A DNA stretch of 10,987 nt from Segatella salivae DSM 15606. GTDB lineage: Bacteria; Bacteroidota; Bacteroidia; Bacteroidales; Bacteroidaceae. This document shows positions 1 to 8,101 of the stretch, one piece after another (positions within the stretch are counted from its first letter, which is position 1; each line of letters starts with the position of its first letter). Location: the NCBI RefSeq assembly GCF_000185845.1, contig NZ_GL629647.1, positions 483,916-494,902 of the forward strand, read 5' to 3'. Under the pieces are notes generated by a model. The model saw only the letters and a program-made list of their open reading frames with translations. It did no database searches and was not told where the DNA came from. The position numbers were made by a program, and so were the translations under genes.

Positions 1-330
1 ATGAAAAAAGTGATTTTAACAATGCTTGCTGTTGCAGCCATGAGCGCAACCATGCAGGCCAAAACAGTGAAAACAGAAATCCCTGTAAACGGGAAATGTA
101 ATGAAATGTGTAAGCCACGCATAGAAAAAGCGGCTAAATCTGTTTCTGGAGTTCTATCAGCTACCTGGAACCTTAAAGCGCAAAAACTCACCCTTGTGTA
201 TGACAACACCAAGACAGATACCAAGAAAGTGCAAAAAGCGATAGCGGCTTCAGGCCACGATAGCGGCAATATAAAAGCCTCACAAGCCACTTATAACAAA
301 CTCCCTGGATGCTGTAAATATCGTAAGTAA
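1..330 (+). CDS. Exported small heavy-metal-associated (HMA-like) domain protein
   Basis: This 109-residue protein is probably secreted to the periplasm and may bind a soft metal such as copper. Residues 1-20 form a typical signal peptide (lysines, hydrophobic core, then MQA before KTVK). The rest reads as one ferredoxin-like HMA domain: a strand (TEIPVNG), a metal-loop region with C33 and C37, the helix KPRIEKAAKSVSGV, a strand ending in SATW, LTLVYD, and a second helix up to the GHD motif at 85-87. The C-terminus carries a C104-C105 pair in LPGCCKY, which could supply further thiol ligands. HMA proteins normally have CxxC, but here the spacing is CNEMC, that is CxxxC. The ATG is the first base of the window, so no ribosome site or promoter is visible; the signal peptide supports this start. 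The gene stands alone, convergent with the ispH cluster. The fold assignment is fairly sure; metal identity and partner are unknown. Confidence 0.82.
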   Translation: MKKVILTMLAVAAMSATMQAKTVKTEIPVNGKCNEMCKPRIEKAAKSVSGVLSATWNLKAQKLTLVYDNTKTDTKKVQKAIAASGHDSGNIKASQATYNKLPGCCKYRK

Positions 331-341
331 GCAGTAAATAT

Positions 342-400
342 CAGACCAACCGGTGCATAAAGGAACGATTATCATCGTCCTCTATTCGATAGTTGGTCTG
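342..400 (+). terminator. Nested hairpin after the HMA gene, possible terminator
   Basis: An outer perfect 9-bp stem, CAGACCAAC (342-350) with GTTGGTCTG (392-400), encloses an inner stem, AGGAACGAT (361-369) with ATCGTCCT (374-381). The inner stem has eight pairs, one bulged A and a four-base loop. It begins 11 bases after the stop codon of the HMA gene. Only a weak T-rich run (TTCTTAT) follows, so it is not a classical intrinsic terminator. It could stop transcription from either of the two converging units or act as a stable 3' end. The structure is seen directly; the role is inferred. Confidence 0.5.
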
Positions 401-502
401 TTCTTATACCAACATTTACTATAAATAAACACTAAATTAATAGGAATTACAACTAAGAATCAATGTTATGACAAGACATTCTACCCATTCCTCTACCCTA
501 TC

Positions 503-580
503 AAAATGCAAACGACAAACTTTCATCATCCATTTCTTAGTTTAAAATGAATAACATCAAATTATCGTTTGCTGCATTTT
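503..580. repeat. Imperfect inverted repeat, 13 pairs with a 3-base bulge
   Basis: AAAATGC (503-509) pairs with GCATTTT (574-580), and the adjoining AAACGA (510-515) pairs with TCGTTT (565-570). The three bases GCT at 571-573 are left as a bulge. The two arms enclose 49 bases. The right arm overlaps a second possible hairpin, CATTTTA (575-581) with TAAAATG (587-593), so the two folds would compete. Function is unknown. Confidence 0.5.
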
Positions 581-652
581 ACACGATAAAATGATTCAAA
601 TTATTCGGTAAAAAGGCACCGTTTACCATGTAAAATAAAGCAGTTTACAGAA
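543..652. repeat. Degenerate 22-nt periodic TAAAATG motif cluster
   Basis: TAAAATG occurs at 543-549 and 587-593, exactly 44 bases apart. It is followed at the next two 22-base steps by TAAAAAG (609-615) and TAAAATA (631-637). The step at 565 lacks the motif, but that interval holds it inverted as CATTTTA (575-581). The 17-mer at 585-601 matches the repeat units in the other intergenic region (8229-8245, 8273-8289) at most positions. The repeats are too short and degenerate to be a CRISPR array. The spacing is read directly; any function is unknown. Confidence 0.5.
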
Positions 653-732
653 TAATCTAACCAAAACTTAAAAACACACTGATTCACAACAACTTACCAC
701 GTGATTACAAACAACCTTATACAAGGGTGAAA

Positions 733-1623
733 TCAAACTTTATACCAACGCTTAATATAATCTCTACACTCTTCCATCAACCACTTTGGAGTGCTTGTTG
801 CACCACAGATTCCTACGGTATTAGCTCCATGAAACCATTGCATATCAATCTCATCTGCACTTTCTATCTGATAACTATTGGGGTTTACAGTCAAACATTC
901 CTTAAAAAGCACTTTCCCATTAGAGCTCTTTTTACCAGCAACGAAAATCACAACATCATGTCTACTTGCAAAACTTGCGATGTTAGGCATACGATTTGCC
1001 ACCTGTCTGCATATCGTATCAAAGCTCTTAAACTCTGCATCTGGAGAAATATGTGACTGAATATAATCGATGATATGATGAAACTCATCCAAGCTTTTCG
1101 TAGTCTGCGAATAGAGATATATACTGCGATTGAAATCAAGCTTTTTCACATCATCAAACTTTTCGATTACAATCGCCTTGCTGTTGGTCTGCCCCACTAA
1201 TCCCAGAACCTCTGCATGACCATTCTTTCCGAAAATAACGATCTGACGATTAGCATCCGTTTGCTGCACTAATTCATCTTCAACATCTTCGTATTGCCTC
1301 TTGATTCGTCTCTGAAGTTGCAATACAACAGGACATGTTGCATCAATAATCTCAATGTTATTCTTATGTGCTAATGCATAAGTTTCAGGCGGTTCACCAT
1401 GTGCTCTCAGTAAAACCTTCACATTATGCAATTCTCTTAATTGCTCATGATTAATTGTAATAAGACCATTTTCATGGAGTCTTTCAACCTCCATGCTATT
1501 ATGTACAATGTCACCAAGGCAGTAAAGGGTTCCCCCTTTGGCTAACTCTTCTTCGGCTTTCTTTATTGCTGTCGTTACCCCAAAGCAGAAACCACTGCCA
1601 TTATCAATTTCAATCTGTAGCAT
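733..1623 (-). CDS. ispH: 4-hydroxy-3-methylbut-2-enyl diphosphate reductase (IspH/LytB)
   Basis: IspH carries out the last step of the MEP isoprenoid pathway in the cytosol, reducing HMBPP to IPP and DMAPP with a [4Fe-4S] cluster. The 296-residue length is normal for a stand-alone IspH. The three cluster cysteines are visible: C13 in GFCFGV, C97 in DATCP and C205 in DTICRQV. Substrate-site residues expected in the family are present: H41 (DIVHN), H75 (RAHGEPP), H136 and E138 (GHAEV), T174/T175 (SQTT), S233-S234-N235 (SSNGK) and a serine in GATSTP (near 275-279). Two places differ from the E. coli form: the stretch after C205 reads RQVANR rather than xATxxRQ, and GASxP is GATSTP. Both may be normal for this phylum. 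Its ATG immediately follows the TAA of the DUF1573 gene with no spacer, so translation is probably coupled. No clear terminator follows. Confidence 0.96.
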   Translation of the reverse strand: MLQIEIDNGSGFCFGVTTAIKKAEEELAKGGTLYCLGDIVHNSMEVERLHENGLITINHEQLRELHNVKVLLRAHGEPPETYALAHKNNIEIIDATCPVVLQLQRRIKRQYEDVEDELVQQTDANRQIVIFGKNGHAEVLGLVGQTNSKAIVIEKFDDVKKLDFNRSIYLYSQTTKSLDEFHHIIDYIQSHISPDAEFKSFDTICRQVANRMPNIASFASRHDVVIFVAGKKSSNGKVLFKECLTVNPNSYQIESADEIDMQWFHGANTVGICGATSTPKWLMEECRDYIKRWYKV

Positions 1624-2685
1624 TTACTTAACATGTATTTTGATAACCACCTTTCCATTGTCAGGATCATTGGTTATCATTAGGATTCTCAATGCCCGGT
1701 TTGGCTCTTTGATTTGATCGCGAACAGCCGTTATTTTAAGCTTCGCTTGCCCATTAGGAGCAATCTTTGTCTTATTCAAGGCTATCTCTAAACCATTAGA
1801 GAACATTTGTAAGTTGCGCACTTCAAGCGTTGAATGCCCAGTATTTGTAAGTTCAATCTCTCCCTTAATTCGCTTTCTTCCATTGAAGTTTCCAAGGTTA
1901 AGACTATCTGTCGACAGCTTTAACTTAGGAGCATTTGTTATTTGTTGGGGTGTCATTTGTTGGAAAGCAGGCAGCAAAATAGTTGAAACCTGAATCTGCT
2001 TTTGCTCAGAAACTTTATCACCAGGAGCAAAACCGAGATACACATTGGTTTGTGTTAGTCCAAAATCACGTAGCTTCCGAGAGTCAAGCGAAAGCGTTGC
2101 TGTTCCCGAATGATGAGGAGCTATACGTGAAGGAGACACTTCTGCTGTAAGATAATTAGGCAAATGCATGAACACAGGCTGTGCAATCTCGTTAGAATTA
2201 TTAAAGATATGAATCTTCATCGAAGGTTGATCGCCACGATTAATATCATCAAATTCAATCTCATTCACGTCAACCTTCAAATCACCAAGACTATAAGCAT
2301 AGTTTCCTATGAAATCTTTTATTTCATTGACAACCACACCTTTCATTGTCAACATAACAGGTTCTTTACTTGCATTGCTATAAATAGCCACCTGCTTATA
2401 GAAGTTTCCGAGTGTTTGTGCATTGTAAATAGCACTCACAGTAAACTCCTTTCCAGCGTTAACAACCTCTGGAAATGACACTGTTGTACATCCACAACTG
2501 GTCTTAACCTCCTTTATTCGTAAGGTCTTTAAGCCTTTATTCTTTAGTATAAACTCTGCTTTTACAGGCTGTTTGAAGAGCACTTGCCCTACATTTACAA
2601 CCGGTTGATCAGCATTGATGCGTTGTGCTTGTGCAGAAAGCGTAGCACATAGCAACATGCTTCCTATCAAGATATTACTTTTCAT
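1624..2685 (-). CDS. Exported DUF1573 protein with three Ig-like (ASH-type) domains
   Basis: This is a 353-residue protein of unknown function, probably periplasmic. Residues 1-20 form a signal peptide ending AQA before QRIN, without a lipobox cysteine in the usual place. The first domain (about 25-120) is a clear DUF1573 unit: a strand, a linker reading FILKNKG, then the signature C64-G-C66-T, and a closing MLTMKGVV. A middle beta-rich domain (about 140-238) and a last one (about 255-353, with IELTNTGHSTLEV and ITNDPDNG) have the same general pattern, but only the first carries the CGC signature. The gene overlaps the upstream macroglobulin-like gene by 11 nt (ATGAAAAGTAA shared) and runs straight into ispH. 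DUF1573 is common in Bacteroidota; I cannot assign a partner from sequence. Family assignment is solid. Confidence 0.9.
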   Translation of the reverse strand: MKSNILIGSMLLCATLSAQAQRINADQPVVNVGQVLFKQPVKAEFILKNKGLKTLRIKEVKTSCGCTTVSFPEVVNAGKEFTVSAIYNAQTLGNFYKQVAIYSNASKEPVMLTMKGVVVNEIKDFIGNYAYSLGDLKVDVNEIEFDDINRGDQPSMKIHIFNNSNEIAQPVFMHLPNYLTAEVSPSRIAPHHSGTATLSLDSRKLRDFGLTQTNVYLGFAPGDKVSEQKQIQVSTILLPAFQQMTPQQITNAPKLKLSTDSLNLGNFNGRKRIKGEIELTNTGHSTLEVRNLQMFSNGLEIALNKTKIAPNGQAKLKITAVRDQIKEPNRALRILMITNDPDNGKVVIKIHVK

Positions 2686-5600
2686 TATTCAATTTAATTG
2701 CTTTATCACGTCCGCTGAATTCAGGACTATACGTGCATCGTGCAGTACAAATGCCACTCATATAAGCGCCTTCGCGGTCAATATAGTATTCTGTTTCTAT
2801 CACATGAGTTCCTTTTGAAAGACAATCGAAGTAGTAATTTGTAGTGTAATCTCCAGGAGAATAATAGTATTGCCAGTTGAAACCACTCATTTGATCAACA
2901 GGTTCAAGGCATGCCGGGCGCTTATCTACTACTTCTACAAAGTCATAATCACGGTCTGCTTTAAGTGTAATGCGCACTCTTAGCTTGTCACCCACTTTGA
3001 ATTTGTCTGTTGTTACAACCTTTCCATCGGCATCTATGAGCTGACGAGTCACACTAAGTTGGGTAGATTGTTGACTAACATCTTTGATATCCTGATCATA
3101 TTCAGCATAAACAGCCCCCCAACTAATATTGTTTGAAGTCTTTTCGGCTGTTAAAACACCAAATCTTTTACCTGTCTTTTCAGCCTCAACCATAGCACGT
3201 CCTACAGAAGTTTCTTTTGTTTTAAGCTCTGTACCATTAAGTTTTAACACCGTATTAGCACCATAGTTCGTAAGACTTTCCTTTGTTTGCCCTTGCATAA
3301 AGGCATAAATAGCGTTGACAGCGTTAATCGGAGTGTCCCAACTTTGAGTGCGCTTGCTTTGCAACAACCATCGTTGCATTTCACTAACTGTCTTTTTATC
3401 TTCAGGAGTTACCATCTTTATAGCTTCTATTGCAGCTACTTCAGTTGGTATTCGATAATCAAACCAAGAATAAGAAGCACGTTTTGTATCAAAATAACGG
3501 CCCATTTCATCCGTATAAACCATATATTGCTTAAGACTTTCAAGGTGTTCTTTCGCCAACTTCACATTACCATTACGAGCCAAAATAACGCTCATCATTG
3601 CCTTACCATATATAGTAAACAAGGCAGGACGTTTCTCTACAAGTCCTAAAAGATATTTATTATCAGGGTGATTTAGCCCTTCTTTGCGCATAGCACAAAT
3701 GTAAAGATACTGCATATCTGCTTCAGAAGGTAGCAAATTATCATATTTCTTAGCCTCTAAATGCTTAAGAACTTCGACATGTTTACTAACCTCTCCTGCC
3801 ATAAACTTCATGCTGTTGGTCAACAATTTCTTTGTAGATGTCTGCTCACCTAACATCATATTTAGACGTTGAAGCATTTCTGTTACTGCCACTGTTACAT
3901 AGAAAGAACCTCGCATTCCAGGCCACCATGCAAACGAACCATCAGCAAGTTGTAATTGACGAAGCGCGAAAAGGGATTCTTCTTTATAGGCATTCATCAC
4001 AGATAAAGAATCATTCTGTCCTGCAATCTGCATCAAGTGAGCCGACAAAGTGTTTGCATAATATTTGGCAGCAAGGCCGATAGCATCCTTTGTTGAAGCG
4101 TGAGCAATTGTTGGAAGAGCCTCAACCATCATCCAAGCAGGGTTATTTGTATAGGTAACCTTTAGCTTATTGTCATTCTTCTTAACAGGGAACAGCTTAT
4201 CAACAGCTATCGTTTCAGTTCCTGGTTCATATTGACTGAACGCCAAAGTCGTTACGATATGTTCCTTATCTGAAAGAATTGGCAGCAAGTGTTGTTCTCC
4301 ATCACTGAATGACTCTCCATTAACTTTCATGCGACAAACTACAGCATCAAGGTCATAACCAATCGAACGAAGTTGTGACGGAACCAAAGTGAAGTCACAA
4401 TTTGAAGTTGAATTAGCTGCAAGCGTTATCTTTTTAGATGAAGATAACAATTGTTTCTCGGTCTTAGGATCAAGTATTTGCATTTCAACTTGTGCTGTTT
4501 GAGCAACATTTGTAGTATTAACAATGCGATTGGATAACACAGATTCGTCTCCCATTCGAATAAAACGAGGCATATTCGGCATAATCATTACGCTCTTCTT
4601 TGCTACAGTTATAGCTTCAACCAGCGCATTATTCATGTGTTTATCATGTGCAAGTCCCATGAAACGCCATGTTGTTACACTCTCCGGTAACGTGAATTTT
4701 ATACTCACATTGCCTTTATTGTCTGTCTGAAGTGCTGGGAAGAAAAACGCTGTTTCATTGAAATTCTTACGTAATGGAACTTGTTCCTGCTTCGGTTTTG
4801 GCGCTTCTGTGCGAGTCTTTGATGCTGAATAAGCTAATGTAACAACCTCTTGGAGTTCGGGACCTCTTGACCCAAACAGAGAGCTTTCAGCTGAATCATA
4901 AACCGCATTGCTGCTTGCTGTCAAACACTTCTTCACCCCTGACACTGCTCCTCGTATCATAACAGCAGGTCGAACACCATCATTCAACACGTAATGTGTA
5001 AAGTCAAAGGGACGCACATAGAGTTGTTTCAGTGGCATTTCTCCATAAAGACTCTGTGTTGAAAATCTGTTTCCAGACCATTGAAAGTAAGGAAGTGACC
5101 AGTCAAAATCTACAAATAAGTTCCACTGATGACTATAAATGTCATCAAGACTCATGTCATACATTGTTGCCATGAGTTGCGAACGGGCTGGTTTTCCGTC
5201 TTTATCTGTGATCTGAAGAGTCCAAGTTTCTTGCTGACCCGGTGTGAGTTTATCACGGAAAGTAATCCACTTGGTTTTTAGTTTCAACACTGGAATCGGC
5301 CGCTGTATATTGACATTATGTACAAAGAGCTCACCATCTTTCACCCAAGCATAAGCTAATCTAATACCATCATGATACTCTTCTTTATATTTAAAAGTAC
5401 GAGTTCTCAACTCATCATTAATGACAAAGCTTCCATTCTCAAGTATTTTGCTTCCTGAAAGAATAGTATAATATACCTTGACATCTTTCAAACTCGAACC
5501 TAACTGCACATAAATAGGTTTTCCATCTTCCTTAAAAGATTTACTGCTTACGTAGAACCAATCCTTCATTTCGGCTGCAGGCTTCTTATCTTTTAATGAG

Positions 5601-8041
5601 AAAACAGTGAATGAACGACGCAAAGTATCTTCATTACAAATAGCTTCCAAGAGATGAACTCCCGTCTTAAACTTCTGAAGATTCAATGCAATTGGCTCAT
5701 TTGTATTGGCTTGATAGGTTGTATTATCTATCTTATAATGTACTTTTCCAGCAATATTTTCACTTTGAAGATTCTTATATTCAAAGGTAAAATGCAACAT
5801 ACTATCACGCTCTATGCGTTCTGGTATTTGACAATTAAAATAACTTGAGCGATTACTTAGTAATAAAGTTGTTATGCCTTCATGGCTTTCTCCCGCACCA
5901 TCTGTTACAGTCGCATTCACTTCTACAAAGTAATAACGTGGTAGATTATTATTTGTTTCAGGCATAATAAGCTTTACAGGCACGCTGAATTGCCCCGTTT
6001 CATCTGTCTTAATCGTATCACTACCAAGCGTCATTTGCGACTCATTAGTAGCTCGCCACCATGTCCAAAGTGGACGACGCGTAACCGTATACACCACTTT
6101 TGCATGCTGAACAGGAGTGCCTACATAGCTCTTGGCTTTTCCCTCTACGTGAATAGTATCCCCATTCTGATATGCTTTTTTGTATGGAGTGAAATCAACC
6201 GTGAATGTAGGACGCTTATATTCTTCTACATGAAACTCTGTTTCTTCATCATCATTGGCTTCAATTGAAAATTCACCAGTCTTGCATGATTTAGGAAGAT
6301 CAAACGTTGCAGAAGCCGTTCCAAATTCATCGGTGACGACTTTCTTCGTTGCTATCTCATTATCATCAACGTCATTAAGAACCAAAGTAACACTATCAGC
6401 TACATTGACAGTAGCTTTTTTCGTACGACTATCGGTCTTATAGTTGATTAAACTCACTTTTACTTGCTGACCAGGTCGGTAAAGACTTCTATCAGTATAA
6501 AGCTGAATATGATTCTCTATGAAATCATCTTCATCTTCTTTTGTATATTCATCTCCTGCTGAATAATAAGAACCAGGGCTTGTACTCAAACAAAACTTAT
6601 CATCAGATGTGTAAGCTTGATAATAAATACTATAAGCATCTTTCACTTGTTTGAAAGTAACCTCACCCTGTTTATCAGTAAGAAGTGTCGTAGTGTATTT
6701 AGGTTCCTTAGATTTTGAAACACGATACTGCACATTAATCTTTGCATTCGGAATGGGCTTTCCTGTTGTAGCACTCAGCACTATAAGTTTACTTTTTTCT
6801 TCAGGAAGTTGCTCTTGCAACAAATAGATATCTGAAATATGCAGCAAAGCACGTTTTGGCGTGATTTCTTTATTGTCAGTTGAGAACTCAATGAGATATA
6901 CTCCCTTTTGTAAAGGAGCTATTCTCATCGAATCACTACTCACTTGATATGCAGGAAGTCCTACATAACGATGTGTCAACGATACAGCAGTTGGAGCCAA
7001 TAACAACTTTCCTAATTTATCAAAATCATACGTTCCATTCTGATTAGGCAATACACATTCGCGTACATTCAAGCGTGTTATCGTCATCGTTAGGCTTTGA
7101 ATATTTGTCAGTTGACGAATTCTTACGATGATTTCTTTGTTTGGCAACTGCACAGAAGGGCCAAAATCAGCCATAAAACTCGGTAGTGTAAGTCGGCTTT
7201 GCGCATTACGAAGGATGTTCATACGAGGCCAATTCCCCCACTTTGAGAGTGCATAGTTAAGGTAATTCATTTTCTCTACAGCCGTAACATCGTTCGCCTG
7301 ATCCATAAATTCATAACGAGCGATGGCCAATTCTCCTGCAATTGGCAAGTCCTGATAACATGAAATAAGGGAGTCAAGACGCTGCAGATATTTCGAATGT
7401 TTCATCTCATTACGAGATGACTTGTGTTGTTCTTCAAGTAGTTTGAAGGCACAATAGCAGGCAGCACTACGATTATTATGTGAAGAATACCATTGATAAA
7501 GCGTGTGATAATCTCCTGCTACGATACCCAAAACATGCAAAAGATCATCATTAAAGATACGGCTATCAATACCAGTAACCATCAACGACGTATATTTATC
7601 AGCTTTTACAGCTGCTAATAAGGCTGGATCTTGCATCGAACGCTCAAAGAAACGTTTGCAAACAACCATTGAATCAGCATTATTAATGAAATGTGATTGA
7701 TAGAGACGACCAAGCACATTGTTATAGATTGCATATACAACAGGTTCACTTTTCTTTGTTTTTTCAGCAACAACACGTAGTCGTTCTAACTGAGGCTGCA
7801 ATGAATCACCCGATAAATCCTGTAAGGTTGCAAGCTGTTCAAGTTCAGACTTGATGAGATTGCCATAGGATTTTCCTTCACGTGCCTTTGTTATAATCTC
7901 TTTAAGTACGTTTAATGCAGAACGCGGCTGATTCTTTTTCTGTAATTGTTCATAACGTTTCCACAAAGAACTATAGCTATCTGCCAACGTAACTATAGGT
8001 AAAGTGAAAAACAATACCAGTACAAATATTACCTTCTTCAT
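2675..8041 (-). CDS. Large exported alpha-2-macroglobulin-family protein without thioester
   Basis: This 1788-residue protein belongs to the bacterial alpha-2-macroglobulin family, whose members are envelope proteins thought to trap proteases. Residues 1-20 form a signal peptide ending near TLAD; no lipobox cysteine is visible. An alpha-helical, TPR-like region follows (about 20-290), then macroglobulin (MG) domains including ATTGKPIPNA (from 424) and the MG2 signature TDRSLYRPGQ (516-525). The conserved macroglobulin core NFNETAFFFPAL begins at 1093 and continues through SVTTWRF. The helical region matching the thioester domain runs from W1303 (EALPTIAHAS) to QSWDTPINAVNAIYAF, but has no CxEQ thioester motif. 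A C-terminal domain contains RPACLEPV (C1711). A segment at 1028-1075 resembles a degenerate TonB-plug/carboxypeptidase-like insert. It is the first gene of a cluster with DUF1573 and ispH. E. coli YfaS is a known thioester-less relative. Protease inhibition is inferred, not shown. Confidence 0.9.
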   Translation of the reverse strand: MKKVIFVLVLFFTLPIVTLADSYSSLWKRYEQLQKKNQPRSALNVLKEIITKAREGKSYGNLIKSELEQLATLQDLSGDSLQPQLERLRVVAEKTKKSEPVVYAIYNNVLGRLYQSHFINNADSMVVCKRFFERSMQDPALLAAVKADKYTSLMVTGIDSRIFNDDLLHVLGIVAGDYHTLYQWYSSHNNRSAACYCAFKLLEEQHKSSRNEMKHSKYLQRLDSLISCYQDLPIAGELAIARYEFMDQANDVTAVEKMNYLNYALSKWGNWPRMNILRNAQSRLTLPSFMADFGPSVQLPNKEIIVRIRQLTNIQSLTMTITRLNVRECVLPNQNGTYDFDKLGKLLLAPTAVSLTHRYVGLPAYQVSSDSMRIAPLQKGVYLIEFSTDNKEITPKRALLHISDIYLLQEQLPEEKSKLIVLSATTGKPIPNAKINVQYRVSKSKEPKYTTTLLTDKQGEVTFKQVKDAYSIYYQAYTSDDKFCLSTSPGSYYSAGDEYTKEDEDDFIENHIQLYTDRSLYRPGQQVKVSLINYKTDSRTKKATVNVADSVTLVLNDVDDNEIATKKVVTDEFGTASATFDLPKSCKTGEFSIEANDDEETEFHVEEYKRPTFTVDFTPYKKAYQNGDTIHVEGKAKSYVGTPVQHAKVVYTVTRRPLWTWWRATNESQMTLGSDTIKTDETGQFSVPVKLIMPETNNNLPRYYFVEVNATVTDGAGESHEGITTLLLSNRSSYFNCQIPERIERDSMLHFTFEYKNLQSENIAGKVHYKIDNTTYQANTNEPIALNLQKFKTGVHLLEAICNEDTLRRSFTVFSLKDKKPAAEMKDWFYVSSKSFKEDGKPIYVQLGSSLKDVKVYYTILSGSKILENGSFVINDELRTRTFKYKEEYHDGIRLAYAWVKDGELFVHNVNIQRPIPVLKLKTKWITFRDKLTPGQQETWTLQITDKDGKPARSQLMATMYDMSLDDIYSHQWNLFVDFDWSLPYFQWSGNRFSTQSLYGEMPLKQLYVRPFDFTHYVLNDGVRPAVMIRGAVSGVKKCLTASSNAVYDSAESSLFGSRGPELQEVVTLAYSASKTRTEAPKPKQEQVPLRKNFNETAFFFPALQTDNKGNVSIKFTLPESVTTWRFMGLAHDKHMNNALVEAITVAKKSVMIMPNMPRFIRMGDESVLSNRIVNTTNVAQTAQVEMQILDPKTEKQLLSSSKKITLAANSTSNCDFTLVPSQLRSIGYDLDAVVCRMKVNGESFSDGEQHLLPILSDKEHIVTTLAFSQYEPGTETIAVDKLFPVKKNDNKLKVTYTNNPAWMMVEALPTIAHASTKDAIGLAAKYYANTLSAHLMQIAGQNDSLSVMNAYKEESLFALRQLQLADGSFAWWPGMRGSFYVTVAVTEMLQRLNMMLGEQTSTKKLLTNSMKFMAGEVSKHVEVLKHLEAKKYDNLLPSEADMQYLYICAMRKEGLNHPDNKYLLGLVEKRPALFTIYGKAMMSVILARNGNVKLAKEHLESLKQYMVYTDEMGRYFDTKRASYSWFDYRIPTEVAAIEAIKMVTPEDKKTVSEMQRWLLQSKRTQSWDTPINAVNAIYAFMQGQTKESLTNYGANTVLKLNGTELKTKETSVGRAMVEAEKTGKRFGVLTAEKTSNNISWGAVYAEYDQDIKDVSQQSTQLSVTRQLIDADGKVVTTDKFKVGDKLRVRITLKADRDYDFVEVVDKRPACLEPVDQMSGFNWQYYYSPGDYTTNYYFDCLSKGTHVIETEYYIDREGAYMSGICTARCTYSPEFSGRDKAIKLNNEK

Positions 8042-8101
8042 AGTCTATATGATTATAGCGAGTGTAAAACGATAGTTATAAACACCACCTTTCATTTACT
8101 G

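Larger units (their letters stand above)
401..732. other. Convergent intergenic region, AT-rich, no gene seen
   Basis: This region lies between the end of the HMA gene and the end of ispH. I see no convincing coding sequence, tRNA or promoter of the TAnnTTTG type in it. The only open frame worth noting is a 15-codon one from 547 to 594, which I do not believe. The region does hold the TAAAATG motif cluster and the inverted repeat listed separately. No clear intrinsic terminator for the minus-strand ispH cluster is visible just below 733. Confidence 0.6.

Noticed and set aside
547..594. 15-codon open frame starting ATGAATAAC
   Set aside because: Too short, no ribosome site or promoter, and it overlaps the repeat cluster; no support for translation.
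714..732. Terminator just after ispH
   Set aside because: Only a four- or five-base possible stem (CCTT/AAGG) without a T-run; not convincing.
727..1056. Plus-strand open frame opposite ispH
   Set aside because: It is a shadow of the well-supported ispH gene on the minus strand; its sequence shows no protein family.
3287..3649. 120-codon plus-strand open frame inside the macroglobulin gene
   Set aside because: It is antisense to a strongly conserved domain and has no recognisable features.
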